DNA of 64,000 bases from Planktothrix sp. PCC 11201 (GCF_900009135.1 NZ_LT797710.1:289559-353558); one strand, 5' to 3'; counted from the stretch's first letter, positions 42,376 through 52,623 are shown. Program-made: numbers and translations. Notes: a model not told the origin generated them from the sequence alone.

Positions 42376-43610
42376 ACAGTAAAAATAATGAGGTCAAACC
42401 CGATATGAATTTTCCCGAAGTCAATCATTTAATTCCGGTTCCAACCGGGATATTACAGATTCCTACCCAAGCCACTATTCCCACGGAAATTAGCGAGTTT
42501 GCTGTTAGATTATCCTTGATCATTCCCACTTATAAAGAAAGTGAAAATGTTAGACCCATCGTCCAACAATTAACTCAGTTATTAGAGGAAGCAATTCCCA
42601 ATGAATATGAGTTAATTATTGTTGATGACGATAGCCCCGATTTGACTTGGAAAGTCGCGGCGGAGTTAATCCCAGAATTTCCCCAATTGCGGGTGATGCG
42701 ACGTCAGGAAGAACGGGGATTATCAACGGCGGTGATTAGGGGTTGGCAAGCGGCGAGAGGGGAAATTTTAGGGGTAATTGATGCGGATTTACAACATCCT
42801 CCAGAGAGTTTATTGCAACTTTTAGGAGAAATAGAACGGGGTGCAGATTTAGCCGTTGGCAGTCGCCATGTTGAGGGCGGTGGCGTTAGTGATTGGAGTG
42901 TGATTCGGCGCTTTTTATCGAGAGGGGCGCAGGTTTTAGGATTAATTATTTTACCCGGTGTTATTGGTAGAGTGTCTGATCCAATGAGTGGCTATTTTAT
43001 GGTTAAAAGGGAAGCAATTGCTGGAAGAACTCTTGATCCCATTGGTTATAAAATTTTAATTGAAGTGTTAGGTCGGGGTCAAATTCGTTGGGTAGGAGAA
43101 GTGGGTTATGTATTCCAAGAACGCTTAGAAGGGGAAAGCAAAGTGACTTGGAAACAATATATTGAATATTTACAACATTTAGTTAAATTGCGTTTAGCTC
43201 GATGGCCGGTAACGCGGTTTTTGCGGTTTGGAGTTGTGGGTTTTAGTGGGGTTTTTGTGGATATGGGAGTGTTTTATCTCCTCTATACCGTTGTTGGTTT
43301 GGCTTTAACCCGTAGTGCTATATTCTCGGCAGAAGTAGCGATTATTAATAATTTTATCTGGAATGATCTTTGGACATTTGGAGATATTTCTAGCCATCAA
43401 AAAGGCACAGGAAAACGATTTAAACGATTTTTGAAGTTTAACTTAATTTGTTTATCGGGGTTAATTTTAAATGTGCTATTGGTGAATCTCCTATTTAATG
43501 TGTTTGGAATGAATGCCTATTTAGCAAAAATAATTGCGATCGCTATTGTCACTTTTTGGAATTTCTGGCTAAATTTAAAATTGAGTTGGCGAGTAACGGA
43601 AGTTAAGTAA
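42372..43610 (+). CDS. Polyprenol-phosphate glycosyltransferase (GT2) fused to a GtrA-like membrane domain
   Basis: 412 residues. The N-terminal GT-A domain (about 50-270) has LSLIIPTYKESENVRPIV, the VDDDSPD nucleotide-binding block, IDADLQHPPE (DxD), and the SRHVEGGGVSDWS region typical of polyprenyl-phosphate mannose/glucose synthases (DPM1-like). The C-terminal third (about 285-405) is a GtrA-like domain with four transmembrane helices that would flip or house the lipid-linked sugar. Fusions of this sort occur in bacteria and archaea. It opens the surface-glycan island. GTG 42372 is used; ATG 42405 is an alternative. Confidence 0.88.
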   Translation: MNSKNNEVKPDMNFPEVNHLIPVPTGILQIPTQATIPTEISEFAVRLSLIIPTYKESENVRPIVQQLTQLLEEAIPNEYELIIVDDDSPDLTWKVAAELIPEFPQLRVMRRQEERGLSTAVIRGWQAARGEILGVIDADLQHPPESLLQLLGEIERGADLAVGSRHVEGGGVSDWSVIRRFLSRGAQVLGLIILPGVIGRVSDPMSGYFMVKREAIAGRTLDPIGYKILIEVLGRGQIRWVGEVGYVFQERLEGESKVTWKQYIEYLQHLVKLRLARWPVTRFLRFGVVGFSGVFVDMGVFYLLYTVVGLALTRSAIFSAEVAIINNFIWNDLWTFGDISSHQKGTGKRFKRFLKFNLICLSGLILNVLLVNLLFNVFGMNAYLAKIIAIAIVTFWNFWLNLKLSWRVTEVK

Positions 43611-43625
43611 TTATTGGTTTTGGGG

Positions 43626-44858
43626 TTATTTAGGAGAAGAAAAAGAATTATTTTTTAACCCCTGTTTAATGATCCAATTCCCAGCAAGATCAAATAGTCC
43701 TCCTAAGAAACAGGCGATCGCGACTACCACAAATAAACGCAACCAATAAAAGGAAATAAAACCCATTCCGATCCATAAACCTGTTTCTAAGTTCATGTGA
43801 ATTAGATAAATACCATAGGATGTGTCGCCAACAGGATTTAACCAAGGTTTCAGACTAGGTAAATAATTGATAATTTGAAATAGGGCAAAAAATTCTCCAA
43901 TTCCTAGGAATAAATCAGCCGGAATTCTCCAAGCCATTAATCCTGATTCCGATCCCCAATCACAGGCTAATCCTAAAGCCCAAAATATTATTAAAAACCC
44001 CAGCCATCGCCGTTGAAATAGTAAGTTTTGACTCCAGTTTAATAATTTATCTGATCCAGAATTTTGTTCTAATAATGCGATCGCTAAAACAATACCTAAG
44101 ACAAATTCAAATAAACGAGAGGGAAAAAATGCCCCCCGCAATAATCGATCTGTGATCGTATCACTAACTGGAAGCAGCACAATCAATCCTCGATATAATA
44201 AAGAAATAACCACAGAATTAATTAATAGATTTTGCCATCCCCAGCGTTTCCCCCAACGAATTAAAAAGGGAAAAATTAAATAAAGTTGAACGATTAATCC
44301 CACATACCACCAAGCCCCATTTAAGAAGGTATAAAAGGGCATCATAAAATTTCTCAAAGTAGTTAAACTAGAGAAAAAAGCTGCCACAATTGTTAACCCG
44401 CCTTGACTCCAAATTTCTTGACCAAAAGGAACCCATTGGGGATTAATTAAGTATATTAATAAGGCAAAAATATGAGCCATCCAATATAGGGGAAAAATCC
44501 GTAATAATCGCCGTTTCCAAAAGGGAATTAATGCTATAATGTTATTATTACCGGGTGTTTTTTGATAACTTTTCCACCAAGATGTTGCGAGTCCAAACCC
44601 ACTAGCAATTAAGAAAATATGGACTCCGTGTTCTCCCATGGAACAGAATAAATTAAGAAATCCTTCCACCAACCCTTTAACACCATTTCCAGTCAAAATA
44701 TCCGTGATTTCTGAAAATTTTAGATATCCTTTTGTATAAGCCCAAATGTGATAGACTACGATCCAGAGAATTGCGATCGCTTTTAGGCTAGGTAACAATT
44801 CACTCATGCGAGTATAGGGTTTTGGGAGAGCAGTTGTTGTCATAAAAATGTCTGACAA
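43626..44858 (-). CDS. Acyltransferase-3 family membrane protein
   Basis: 410 residues with about ten transmembrane helices and the Acyl_transf_3 signature: an early His (LWIVVYHIWAY near 38), EHGVHIFLIASGFG near 85, and KRRLLRIFPLYWM near 118. These proteins move acetyl or other acyl groups from the cytoplasm onto cell-surface sugars. It is convergent with the preceding GT2 gene and precedes the GT39 gene on the same strand, suggesting a decoration step of the same glycan. Start ATG 44858. Confidence 0.88.
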   Translation of the reverse strand: MSDIFMTTTALPKPYTRMSELLPSLKAIAILWIVVYHIWAYTKGYLKFSEITDILTGNGVKGLVEGFLNLFCSMGEHGVHIFLIASGFGLATSWWKSYQKTPGNNNIIALIPFWKRRLLRIFPLYWMAHIFALLIYLINPQWVPFGQEIWSQGGLTIVAAFFSSLTTLRNFMMPFYTFLNGAWWYVGLIVQLYLIFPFLIRWGKRWGWQNLLINSVVISLLYRGLIVLLPVSDTITDRLLRGAFFPSRLFEFVLGIVLAIALLEQNSGSDKLLNWSQNLLFQRRWLGFLIIFWALGLACDWGSESGLMAWRIPADLFLGIGEFFALFQIINYLPSLKPWLNPVGDTSYGIYLIHMNLETGLWIGMGFISFYWLRLFVVVAIACFLGGLFDLAGNWIIKQGLKNNSFSSPK

Positions 44859-44903
44859 AAGTTAATTTACTTATTTTACACGATTAATAATTAATCCCCA
44901 AAA

Positions 44904-46601
44904 TTAATACCGTTGATAAACATTAACAGTAAATTCATCTAAATCCATTGTCCCTTGCAGCAACTGATTTTTTTTAAGTTGATATTCAGGTTTTAAAATT
45001 TCTTGAATTTTCTCTCGTTCTGCTTCTGTTGTGGGTTCAGACCAAACAGGTTCAGCCGCTTCTAACAATATAATTCTACCATAGGTTGAAGGTTTAGCGG
45101 TTAAAGATTTTTGTAAAGCTGGAGCCAGTTTATTTGATTCTTGCGCGAGTAAAAATACAGGATATTCAGGGGATATATAATAGGCTAAACGGTTAACATG
45201 ACCCCAGGCTTTAGAATTCATGACAATTAATGTGGGAGTGGTCGGTTGAGTGGAAATAATATCAGAAATTTGATGAAACATTTGTCGATTTCTTAAACTA
45301 TAGTCGGCGATACCAATACTTAAATAGATGAAAATTAAACCCGTTGCGGTTAGACGATATAATTGTCCTTTTGTTAGGCGTTGAATGAATAGGGTAATCA
45401 ACAATAGACAACCCGGAAGAATAATCATTAAACTTCTGCCCCAGCCAAACCCAATGGTAAATTTTTTACCGATAATATCTGCTATTAAAGCCAATAACAG
45501 GGGGAATATTCCTAAAATTAATCCGACTCCTAACCGTTGATGTTCTCCCAATTTCCAAAGCCGAATACTGCCAACTATAAAAACAATAATCCAGAAAATA
45601 CCAGCCAGAACTGCAATAAAAACTGGAATACTGGTAATCCAATCTCCTACTAATAATTGTACACCTAAAAGATAGGCAAAATCTTGTAAATGCTGAAGCA
45701 TTGTCGCAAAAAAACCGGGGGGAGTGCTAAACCTTCCTAAGTCAGCATTTTTTAATTGTTGACGAGTTCCCCATAACACCCAAGGAACAGTAATTAATAC
45801 CCCAGTTCCGATGCGTAAGGCTTGTTGCCACCAGTGACGCCGATCTAAATATAATACCAAAACGGCTAAAGTAATTAACCAATAAATAAATAAATAAAAC
45901 GTTAAACATCCCGCCGCTACCGACAGAATTAATACTCCTGTCCAAAACAGTTTTTGTTTAAAACTTAGAGAAGATTTTATTTCAATTTGAGAGCTTTGAG
46001 GTTGAATTTTATCAACACCGATTAACTGAATTAAAGCCCAAGCACTTAAAATTGTCCAGAGAACTAGAGGGGCATACATTCGTACATTTAAGGAGTGAAA
46101 TAAAAAGAAGGGATTGGTTGCTAATAAGGCGGCGAATAATAAACCGCCTCGATATCCTAATAATCTGCGTCCTAAACCATAGCTACAAAAAATACTGAAT
46201 AGACTCAGTAAAGTATTGAGACTCCGTTGCGCCATTTCGCTATTGCCAAACAATCGTAACCAGAAATGCTGACTGAGGTAAAATAGAGGAGGATGAGGTT
46301 CTCCACCAACAATTCCCCGCAGCAGACTTACTAGGGTTTTCAGAATATCACTGGGATGAGACTCTGTGGGCAAATTGAGAAGTTGAGTATAATGGGCTAA
46401 AACTACCGGAATATCTTGGGGAGTAACATAGGCACTTTTTTGTCCTGTCGATAATAGGAGGGATAATACCTCGTCATACCAAAATTCACGGGTTCCTAAA
46501 TTAAGAATTCGTAAGAAAATCCCTAGAAAAATTGCACTCAGGAGGAGAAATTCTAATGATAAAAATTTAGGTAAACTGGAAATTGATAACTTTTGAGTCA
46601 T
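44904..46601 (-). CDS. GT39-family membrane glycosyltransferase
   Basis: 565 residues with about 12 transmembrane helices. The luminal loop 1 motif FWYDEVLSLLL near 34 supplies the catalytic Asp-Glu of the PMT/ArnT (GT39, GT-C) superfamily, which uses lipid-linked sugars. The segment HPPLFYLSQHFWLRLFG near 113 is the second family signature. The C-terminal 120 residues are a soluble domain. A likely role is the transfer of a polyprenyl-linked sugar made by the GT2/GtrA-type enzyme nearby; that is inference. Confidence 0.87.
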   Translation of the reverse strand: MTQKLSISSLPKFLSLEFLLLSAIFLGIFLRILNLGTREFWYDEVLSLLLSTGQKSAYVTPQDIPVVLAHYTQLLNLPTESHPSDILKTLVSLLRGIVGGEPHPPLFYLSQHFWLRLFGNSEMAQRSLNTLLSLFSIFCSYGLGRRLLGYRGGLLFAALLATNPFFLFHSLNVRMYAPLVLWTILSAWALIQLIGVDKIQPQSSQIEIKSSLSFKQKLFWTGVLILSVAAGCLTFYLFIYWLITLAVLVLYLDRRHWWQQALRIGTGVLITVPWVLWGTRQQLKNADLGRFSTPPGFFATMLQHLQDFAYLLGVQLLVGDWITSIPVFIAVLAGIFWIIVFIVGSIRLWKLGEHQRLGVGLILGIFPLLLALIADIIGKKFTIGFGWGRSLMIILPGCLLLITLFIQRLTKGQLYRLTATGLIFIYLSIGIADYSLRNRQMFHQISDIISTQPTTPTLIVMNSKAWGHVNRLAYYISPEYPVFLLAQESNKLAPALQKSLTAKPSTYGRIILLEAAEPVWSEPTTEAEREKIQEILKPEYQLKKNQLLQGTMDLDEFTVNVYQRY

Positions 46602-46677
46602 AAATAATTCTGAAATCGAAAATAGAGAGTCGTTATTGTATTAAGAGTTTTGAGCAGCTATGAACCAGTTATAGAAT

Positions 46678-48060
46678 ATGAAACTAATTTCCACAACAAG
46701 TTGGTATTTTCCTGATTCCTCTGGAGGAGTTGAAGTTTACCTTGATGGCTTAATTCAAGGGCTACAACCCCATGGTATTGAAACTCAGGTGGCTGTGTCC
46801 GATCTTTTGCAGACCCAGGAAAGAAACTATCAGTATAAAGGAGTTAATGTTTATCGCTATCCCGTAGCTCCTTGTCCTAACCTTTCTCAAGAAAAACAAC
46901 AACTTCCACCTTTGGGTTTTTCTCAGTTCGCTGATTGGTTATCTAGCCAAAGCGTAGATATTTATCATCAACATTCCTGGCGATATGGCTGTGGTTTGCA
47001 TCATCTTCGTCTGGCTCGTCAATTGGGACTACCTACCATCGTCACCATTCATATGCCAGAAGCAGTGTGTCTCAGAGGAACCATGATGCACCAAGAACAA
47101 TATCCTTGTGATGGTTATATTGATCCTGTGCGTTGTGGACGCTGTTATGGTGTTCCTAAACGAGTCCCCGCTCCCATCATCCAAGGAATCAGTCAACTCC
47201 CCGCCTCAATAGGTCTGCCCCTTGCCGCCAAACTCACTTCTGCCCCCGATGTCAGAATCCGACAGTTAGGCAGAACAATAGCCATTCCTCTGAGCGTTAA
47301 AATTCATCGACAGTCTCTCCTAGAAATGGCTAATTTAGCAGATAGAATCGTGGCGGTATGTCAATGGCTTTATGATGCCTTTTTGCTCAATGGTGTTCCT
47401 CCCGAAAAATTAGTATTATGTCGTCAGGGTGTGAGCTATTCCAGTGCAGAAAAAAAACAATTTCAGCAGCAATCTCCGCTCAAAATTGGATTTTTAGGAC
47501 GATGGCAAGAAACGAAAGGTATCCAAATTCTAGTAGAAGCCATCCACCGCTTAGATCCAGATATTCCCGTGGAACTGACCATTCATGGAATGTTGCATGG
47601 GGAGGCTGGTAAAAACAATCGGGAACGAGTCTTAGCTATAGCTGAACAAGATTCTCGAATTCGAGTTGCTCAAAAGCTTTCCAGGGAAGAAGTTCCTCAA
47701 CATTTAGCTGGGTTTGATATACTAGCTGTACCTTCCCAATGGTTAGAAACAGGCCCACTGGTGGTTCTCGAAGCCTATGCGGTAGGTACACCCGTTATCG
47801 GTTCCCATTTGGGGGGCATTGCAGAATTGGTTCGTCACGGTGTTGATGGATGGCTTGTCTCTACACCCACGGAAGTCTCGGCTTGGACAGAAGCCATTGC
47901 CTATTTAGCGACTCATCGCGATTTAATTCGTCAATTCCATCAGAATATCTTACCAGTGAGAACCATGCAAAATGTTGCCGATGAAATGGCTGGTTTGTAT
48001 CAAGAGATTCTGAATCAGCTAAGTGTTGATCCCCTATCATTCAGGAAAGCAACTTTGTAA
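46678..48060 (+). CDS. GT4 glycosyltransferase
   Basis: 460-residue cytoplasmic retaining GT-B enzyme. The N-terminal half begins ISTTSWYFPDSSGGVEVYLDG and includes a Cys-rich insert (PCDGYIDPVRCGRCYGVP, about 140-160) uncommon in generic GT4 enzymes but seen in some cell-surface ones. The C-terminal half has KIGFLGRWQETKGIQILVEA and ETGPLVVLEAYAVGTPVIGS with the donor-binding Glu. The acceptor is unknown. It starts 76 bases from the divergent GT39 gene. Confidence 0.9.
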   Translation: MKLISTTSWYFPDSSGGVEVYLDGLIQGLQPHGIETQVAVSDLLQTQERNYQYKGVNVYRYPVAPCPNLSQEKQQLPPLGFSQFADWLSSQSVDIYHQHSWRYGCGLHHLRLARQLGLPTIVTIHMPEAVCLRGTMMHQEQYPCDGYIDPVRCGRCYGVPKRVPAPIIQGISQLPASIGLPLAAKLTSAPDVRIRQLGRTIAIPLSVKIHRQSLLEMANLADRIVAVCQWLYDAFLLNGVPPEKLVLCRQGVSYSSAEKKQFQQQSPLKIGFLGRWQETKGIQILVEAIHRLDPDIPVELTIHGMLHGEAGKNNRERVLAIAEQDSRIRVAQKLSREEVPQHLAGFDILAVPSQWLETGPLVVLEAYAVGTPVIGSHLGGIAELVRHGVDGWLVSTPTEVSAWTEAIAYLATHRDLIRQFHQNILPVRTMQNVADEMAGLYQEILNQLSVDPLSFRKATL

Positions 48061-48201
48061 AGTCTATTCCCGAGTGTGGGCATATCGTTTAATGATATAT
48101 GGCAGTCGCAGCGACAATTCAATTAATTGAATTGTGTCACCGGGATATTAGTGTCTTTAAACCTGAAAGTGTCAACTATTGCTCTTAACCTCGAAGCCAA
48201 A

Positions 48202-49368
48202 ATGCCAAGAATTTCTATCTTATCGCCAACCCTATCCAAAGGTGGTCTTGATCGTGCCTATGTCATTGCTCAAGCTCTACAAACATTAAATTATGATGTA
48301 GAAATTCTCGGATTTTTATTTCCAGGTGATCAAATTTACCCCGCCCCTCCTCCCAAATTGCACGTTGAGTCAGTACCAGGGGGAATTTATCCTCAATTAT
48401 TTGGCAATGTCAAACAGCTTTTAGACAAAATTAATGGGGATATTATCTATGCCGTTAAACTCAAACCTACCAGTTTTGGCATAGCCCTGTTGAAAAGGTT
48501 TTTTCACCAAAAACCTGTGATCCTGGATATTGATGACTGGGAACTCAGTTGGCATGGGGGTGACCAGTGGCAGTATCGTCCCTCCCTTAAACAGTTTTAC
48601 CGAGATTTATTTAAACCCAACGGTCAGTTAAGATATTCCGATCACCCCCAGTATCTTAAATGGATGGAGCCTTTGGTGACCCGAGCAAATGCTGTTACGG
48701 TTGACACTCAGTTTTTGCAACAAAGATTCGGTGGAGTTTATCTTCCCAATGGCAAAGACACCCAACTATTTGACCCTCAACGATATGATCCGCAAACTAG
48801 TCGGGAACGTTATGGCTTAGATGGATATCGGATTTTAATGTTTCCTGGTGCGCCCCGACCCCATAAAGGTGTAGAAGATGTACTCGTCGCCCTTGAACAG
48901 TTGAATACCCCTGATTTACGGCTTGTTCTGGTGGGAGATAGTCCCTATGATGATTATGACCAAAAACTGATGCAAAAATGGGGTCGCTGGATTATTCAAC
49001 TCCCTCGCTCTCCTGTCGAAGCCATGCCAGAAATTGTGGCGGCGGCTCATGTGGTGATAGTTCCTCAACGAAATACACTGACAGCCCAAGCTCAATTTCC
49101 TTTGAAGTTAACCGATGGTATGGCAATGGCTAAACCCATTTTATCTACCCGGGTCGGAGATATTCCAGAAATTTTGGGTGAAGCGGGTTATTTAGTCGAT
49201 CCGGGTTCTCCTGAACAAATTGCCCAAATTTTACCTGTTATATTTGATGATTTAGAAAGGGCTAATCAGAAAGGTCAGGAAGCTAGAAAGCGATGTATTG
49301 AACACTATAGTGTCAAGACCATGGCAGCGATTCTGACTGAGGTAATGGAGCCTTTACTGTTATCCTAA
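48202..49368 (+). CDS. GT4 glycosyltransferase
   Basis: About 389 residues from ATG 48202 (MPRISILSPTLSKGG); a longer frame from 48127 adds 25 unlikely residues. The acceptor domain contains ILSPTLSKGGLDRAYVIAQ, the donor domain YRILMFPGAPRPHKGVEDV, VIVPQRNTLTAQAQFPLKLT and DIPEILGEAGYLV. The lack of the usual EX7E first Glu next to 'PxxxAEA' suggests a divergent subfamily. It is co-directional with the preceding GT4 and the ABC exporter. Confidence 0.85.
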   Translation: MPRISILSPTLSKGGLDRAYVIAQALQTLNYDVEILGFLFPGDQIYPAPPPKLHVESVPGGIYPQLFGNVKQLLDKINGDIIYAVKLKPTSFGIALLKRFFHQKPVILDIDDWELSWHGGDQWQYRPSLKQFYRDLFKPNGQLRYSDHPQYLKWMEPLVTRANAVTVDTQFLQQRFGGVYLPNGKDTQLFDPQRYDPQTSRERYGLDGYRILMFPGAPRPHKGVEDVLVALEQLNTPDLRLVLVGDSPYDDYDQKLMQKWGRWIIQLPRSPVEAMPEIVAAAHVVIVPQRNTLTAQAQFPLKLTDGMAMAKPILSTRVGDIPEILGEAGYLVDPGSPEQIAQILPVIFDDLERANQKGQEARKRCIEHYSVKTMAAILTEVMEPLLLS

Positions 49369-49454
49369 ACAGTAAGGTGAACCAACGGACTTTGAGCGAT
49401 TGCCTCTGATCGGGCTCACAATATTATTCTGATATTCATTATACAAGTTCCAAA

Positions 49455-51461
49455 ATGTCTGCAACTCGATTTCTCTTTCAGTATGCCAAACGGTATCCTG
49501 TAAAAATGATTCTGACCGTTGTTTTAGGATTTTCCGGCGCGATCTTTAGTGGGGTGGGTACAACTTTAATTGTACCCGTTATTTTAAATTTATTGGGACA
49601 ATCCATTGAACTCCAAAGCGCACCTCCAATTATTCAAAAACTGCTTTCTCCCTTTGGCAATATTCCTGAATCTTACCGCTTAGGATTAATGACAGGTGCT
49701 ATTATTTTCACCCTGGTTTTAAAAAATCTTACCACCTATCTTAATACCCTGATTGCAGCATCTTTGAGCCGAAGATTAACCTGTGATATTCGAGAAGCCG
49801 GGATTCAGTTATTATTAGACATTGATATAGATTTTTACTCTAAAACGAAAGTTGGAGATTTAATTAACCGTTTAGGAGAAGAAACACGCCGAACTTCAAG
49901 CGCGATTAGTTTGTATATAGGACTGTTTACAACGGGAATCACGGTTTTTACATTCTTAACCTTATTAGTATCTATTTCTTGGCAACTGACTTTAGCAACA
50001 ACTTTAGTTTTAGCTGTAGTGACTGGAATCAATCAGTCCATTATTAGTAGATCTAAAAAATATGGTTCGGCATTATCAAAATCTTCGAGAAATTATTCTG
50101 TTCAATTAATGGAAATCTTGAATGGAATGCGCCAGGTTAAAGCGATGGGGCATGAACAAGCAGAATATGAAAGCCTTAAAATATTAAGTCAAAAAAGAGA
50201 AAAGGCGGAATTTCAATCTCTCATGAATTCATCGGCGATCGCCCCGATCAATGAAGTAGTTAATATGATAGTGATTTTATTGCTGGTAGTTTTGGGTCGA
50301 AGATTTTTAGCCTCTGAAGAAATTCAATCTTTAACAACTATTTTGCTAACATATCTATTTTTATTATTCCGCACCCTGCCCTTAATTTCTACCTTAAATA
50401 ACTTACGGAGTAATTTAGCTCAAAATATGCCATCGGTACTAATAATCCAGGAATTCTTGCGCCGAGACAATAAACCTTTCATGAATAATGGTTCCCTCCC
50501 TTATCCGGGGTTACAACAAGAAATTCATTTTGATCATCTTTCTTTTGGTTATCCGGGTAATGATAAATTAGTGTTAAAAGATATTGATCTGCACCTTCCT
50601 CGTGGAACGACTTTAGCCTTGGTTGGGGGTTCAGGAGCCGGAAAATCAACCTTAGCTGATTTATTAACCCGATTTTTTGATCCCGTGGCTGGAGCCATTA
50701 AAATTGATGATCATGATTTACGAGAATTTGATTTTAAAAGTCTCCGACGAGCAATGGGAATTGTCAGTCAAGACACCTTTTTATTTAATACCTCGGTTCG
50801 AAATAATATCGCTTATGCCAAACCTAATGCAACGGATGAAGAAATTTTTAATGCCGCTAAACGTGCTAATGCTTATGAATTTATTATTACATTACCTCAA
50901 GGCTTTGATACTCAAATTGGTGATCGCGGTGTTTTATTATCAGGAGGTCAGCGTCAGCGACTTTCGATTGCTAGAGCATTATTACAAAACCCAGAAATTT
51001 TAATTTTAGATGAGGCTACCAGTGCCTTGGACACCGTATCAGAACGGTTAGTTCAAGAGGCTATTGATCAACTTAGCCACAACCGCACCACTTTAGTCAT
51101 TGCTCACCGCCTTTCTACGATTCAAAAAGCACATCAAATTGCTGTATTAGACCAAGGACAAGTGGTAGAAGTGGGAACCCACAATGAATTATTAGCAAAA
51201 GGCGGTCAGTATGCAAAACTTTATTCCTTGCAGTTTGCCGATGAAGTGAGTCGCGATGCAGCTTTAATTAAAAGTTCCTATGAAGTCCGATCTCGTCTCA
51301 ATCCGATGATTGGATTTTTACGATTATTACTTGATGAAATGGTCGATACTCCAGAGGAAAAAGAGGAACTAATTATGGAGTCTTACAAATCAGCAACGAG
51401 TATCCTAGAAAATTTGGAATTTATTGAAAAATGCGTTAAGCTAAGACTGAAAAACTATTAA
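49455..51461 (+). CDS. ABC exporter with C-terminal degenerate histidine-kinase-like helical tail
   Basis: 668 residues: a six-helix type I exporter domain (about 1-320), an ABC ATPase (Walker A VGGSGAGKSTLADLL near 397, signature LLSGGQRQRLSIARAL near 503, Walker B ILILDEATSALD, and the H-loop AHRLST), then about 65 extra residues. The tail, YEVRSRLNPMIGFLRLL and DEMVDTPEEKEELIMESY, closely resembles the HisKA dimerisation helices of cyanobacterial kinases (normally HELRTPLN..IIGFL), but the phospho-acceptor His is replaced by Tyr. It sits among glycosyltransferases and probably exports a lipid-linked glycan. Start ATG 49455. Confidence 0.9.
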   Translation: MSATRFLFQYAKRYPVKMILTVVLGFSGAIFSGVGTTLIVPVILNLLGQSIELQSAPPIIQKLLSPFGNIPESYRLGLMTGAIIFTLVLKNLTTYLNTLIAASLSRRLTCDIREAGIQLLLDIDIDFYSKTKVGDLINRLGEETRRTSSAISLYIGLFTTGITVFTFLTLLVSISWQLTLATTLVLAVVTGINQSIISRSKKYGSALSKSSRNYSVQLMEILNGMRQVKAMGHEQAEYESLKILSQKREKAEFQSLMNSSAIAPINEVVNMIVILLLVVLGRRFLASEEIQSLTTILLTYLFLLFRTLPLISTLNNLRSNLAQNMPSVLIIQEFLRRDNKPFMNNGSLPYPGLQQEIHFDHLSFGYPGNDKLVLKDIDLHLPRGTTLALVGGSGAGKSTLADLLTRFFDPVAGAIKIDDHDLREFDFKSLRRAMGIVSQDTFLFNTSVRNNIAYAKPNATDEEIFNAAKRANAYEFIITLPQGFDTQIGDRGVLLSGGQRQRLSIARALLQNPEILILDEATSALDTVSERLVQEAIDQLSHNRTTLVIAHRLSTIQKAHQIAVLDQGQVVEVGTHNELLAKGGQYAKLYSLQFADEVSRDAALIKSSYEVRSRLNPMIGFLRLLLDEMVDTPEEKEELIMESYKSATSILENLEFIEKCVKLRLKNY

Positions 51462-51489
51462 GTCATAAATTAAATTGGAGAATCAAAAG

Positions 51490-52455
51490 ATGGCTCGAAA
51501 AATTATTGGGATGATCACGTCCTATCCAGGCGTTGAACAATGCGATTGGAGTTGGCATCAAAGCCCTAATAGTTTTGGAGTTTGGAATAATATTCAAGTC
51601 ATGGCTAAACACCCTGATCCTGACTTTCTCCTTCTCTATAACTTTGCTCAACTTCCACCTCGTAAACATAATAAATTGATATTTAAAAATATTAACTACT
51701 CTGAAAAATTAGAAGAATACCAACAAAATTTAGAGCAAAAATTTAGAGGAGTTCCCAAGGAACGTCGCATTTTTATCTGGCGTGAACCTCCCTTAGAGTA
51801 TCTGAATAATTATAATCGTACTTGTTATCAATGGGCGCAAGAATATTGTGGATATGTTTCGGCAGCCGATGACGTGGCTCCGATTTCTGAATATATGCCC
51901 GCAATTTGGTATCATCTAAATACATTTCGTGATTTTAATGAGTTACCCCCCCCTGAAAAAATCAAACTTTGTAGTTGGATTACATCTGGGGTATCTCGTT
52001 CAGAAAATCATCTCAAACGATTAGAATTTTTGCGTTTAATTCAATCGAGTGGGTCAGAGATTGATTACTATGGTCGTAATATGCCAGATTGGTCTAAGTC
52101 ATCCGGTTATTTAGCTAATAAATGGTATGGTATGGCCCCCTATTATTATAATTTAACAATTGAAAACTTCGCTGATAATGATTGGTATTTAAGCGAAAAA
52201 ATGTGGGATGCTTTATTAGCTTGGTGTCTTCCCATTTACTACGGTGGAACGGCAGCCGATAAAGTTTTACCTCCAGGCAGTTTCCTAAGAATACCCAGTT
52301 TAGATGAAAAAGGGATTGCTTATATTAAGGAAATTATTGCTACACCAGATGCTTGGCATCAAGCTAAAGAGGCGATCGCAGAAGCTCGACAGCTTGTTTT
52401 ACATAAACTGAATTTGGTGAATTGGTTATCTGAATATGTGGAAAAGTGCAGCTAA
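51490..52455 (+). CDS. GT10 fucosyltransferase-type enzyme
   Basis: 321 residues. The C-terminal catalytic block is diagnostic of family GT10 (alpha-1,3/1,4-fucosyltransferases, GDP-sugar donors): DYYGRNMPDW near 197, then YYYNLTIENFADNDWYLSEK and LLAWCLPIYYGG near 254. Fucosyl caps on cyanobacterial surface glycans are plausible. The start is ATG 51490, with GGAG 9 bases upstream; the TTG at 51475 gives five extra residues. It directly follows the ABC exporter gene (28 bases), so export and addition of the terminal sugar may be coupled. Confidence 0.87.
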   Translation: MARKIIGMITSYPGVEQCDWSWHQSPNSFGVWNNIQVMAKHPDPDFLLLYNFAQLPPRKHNKLIFKNINYSEKLEEYQQNLEQKFRGVPKERRIFIWREPPLEYLNNYNRTCYQWAQEYCGYVSAADDVAPISEYMPAIWYHLNTFRDFNELPPPEKIKLCSWITSGVSRSENHLKRLEFLRLIQSSGSEIDYYGRNMPDWSKSSGYLANKWYGMAPYYYNLTIENFADNDWYLSEKMWDALLAWCLPIYYGGTAADKVLPPGSFLRIPSLDEKGIAYIKEIIATPDAWHQAKEAIAEARQLVLHKLNLVNWLSEYVEKCS

Positions 52456-52623
52456 CTGAGTAAAAAATCTTCTCCACGCATTGCTTAATTTTAAAATCAG
52501 GGTTTACCTTTAAAATTACTGAGGTTCAAAGCCTAGAAATAATTGAATTTCCTGCAAAATTTTGCCTAAAACATTCTCTAAGCTTTGATCAGTATATTTT
52601 ATTTTATCGGAAGGCTAAAAAAA

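Noticed and set aside
52516-52596. Minus-strand frame ending ILQEIQLFLGFEPQ
   Set aside because: Only about 26 residues with a stop just upstream; could be a decayed gene end, but too short to support.
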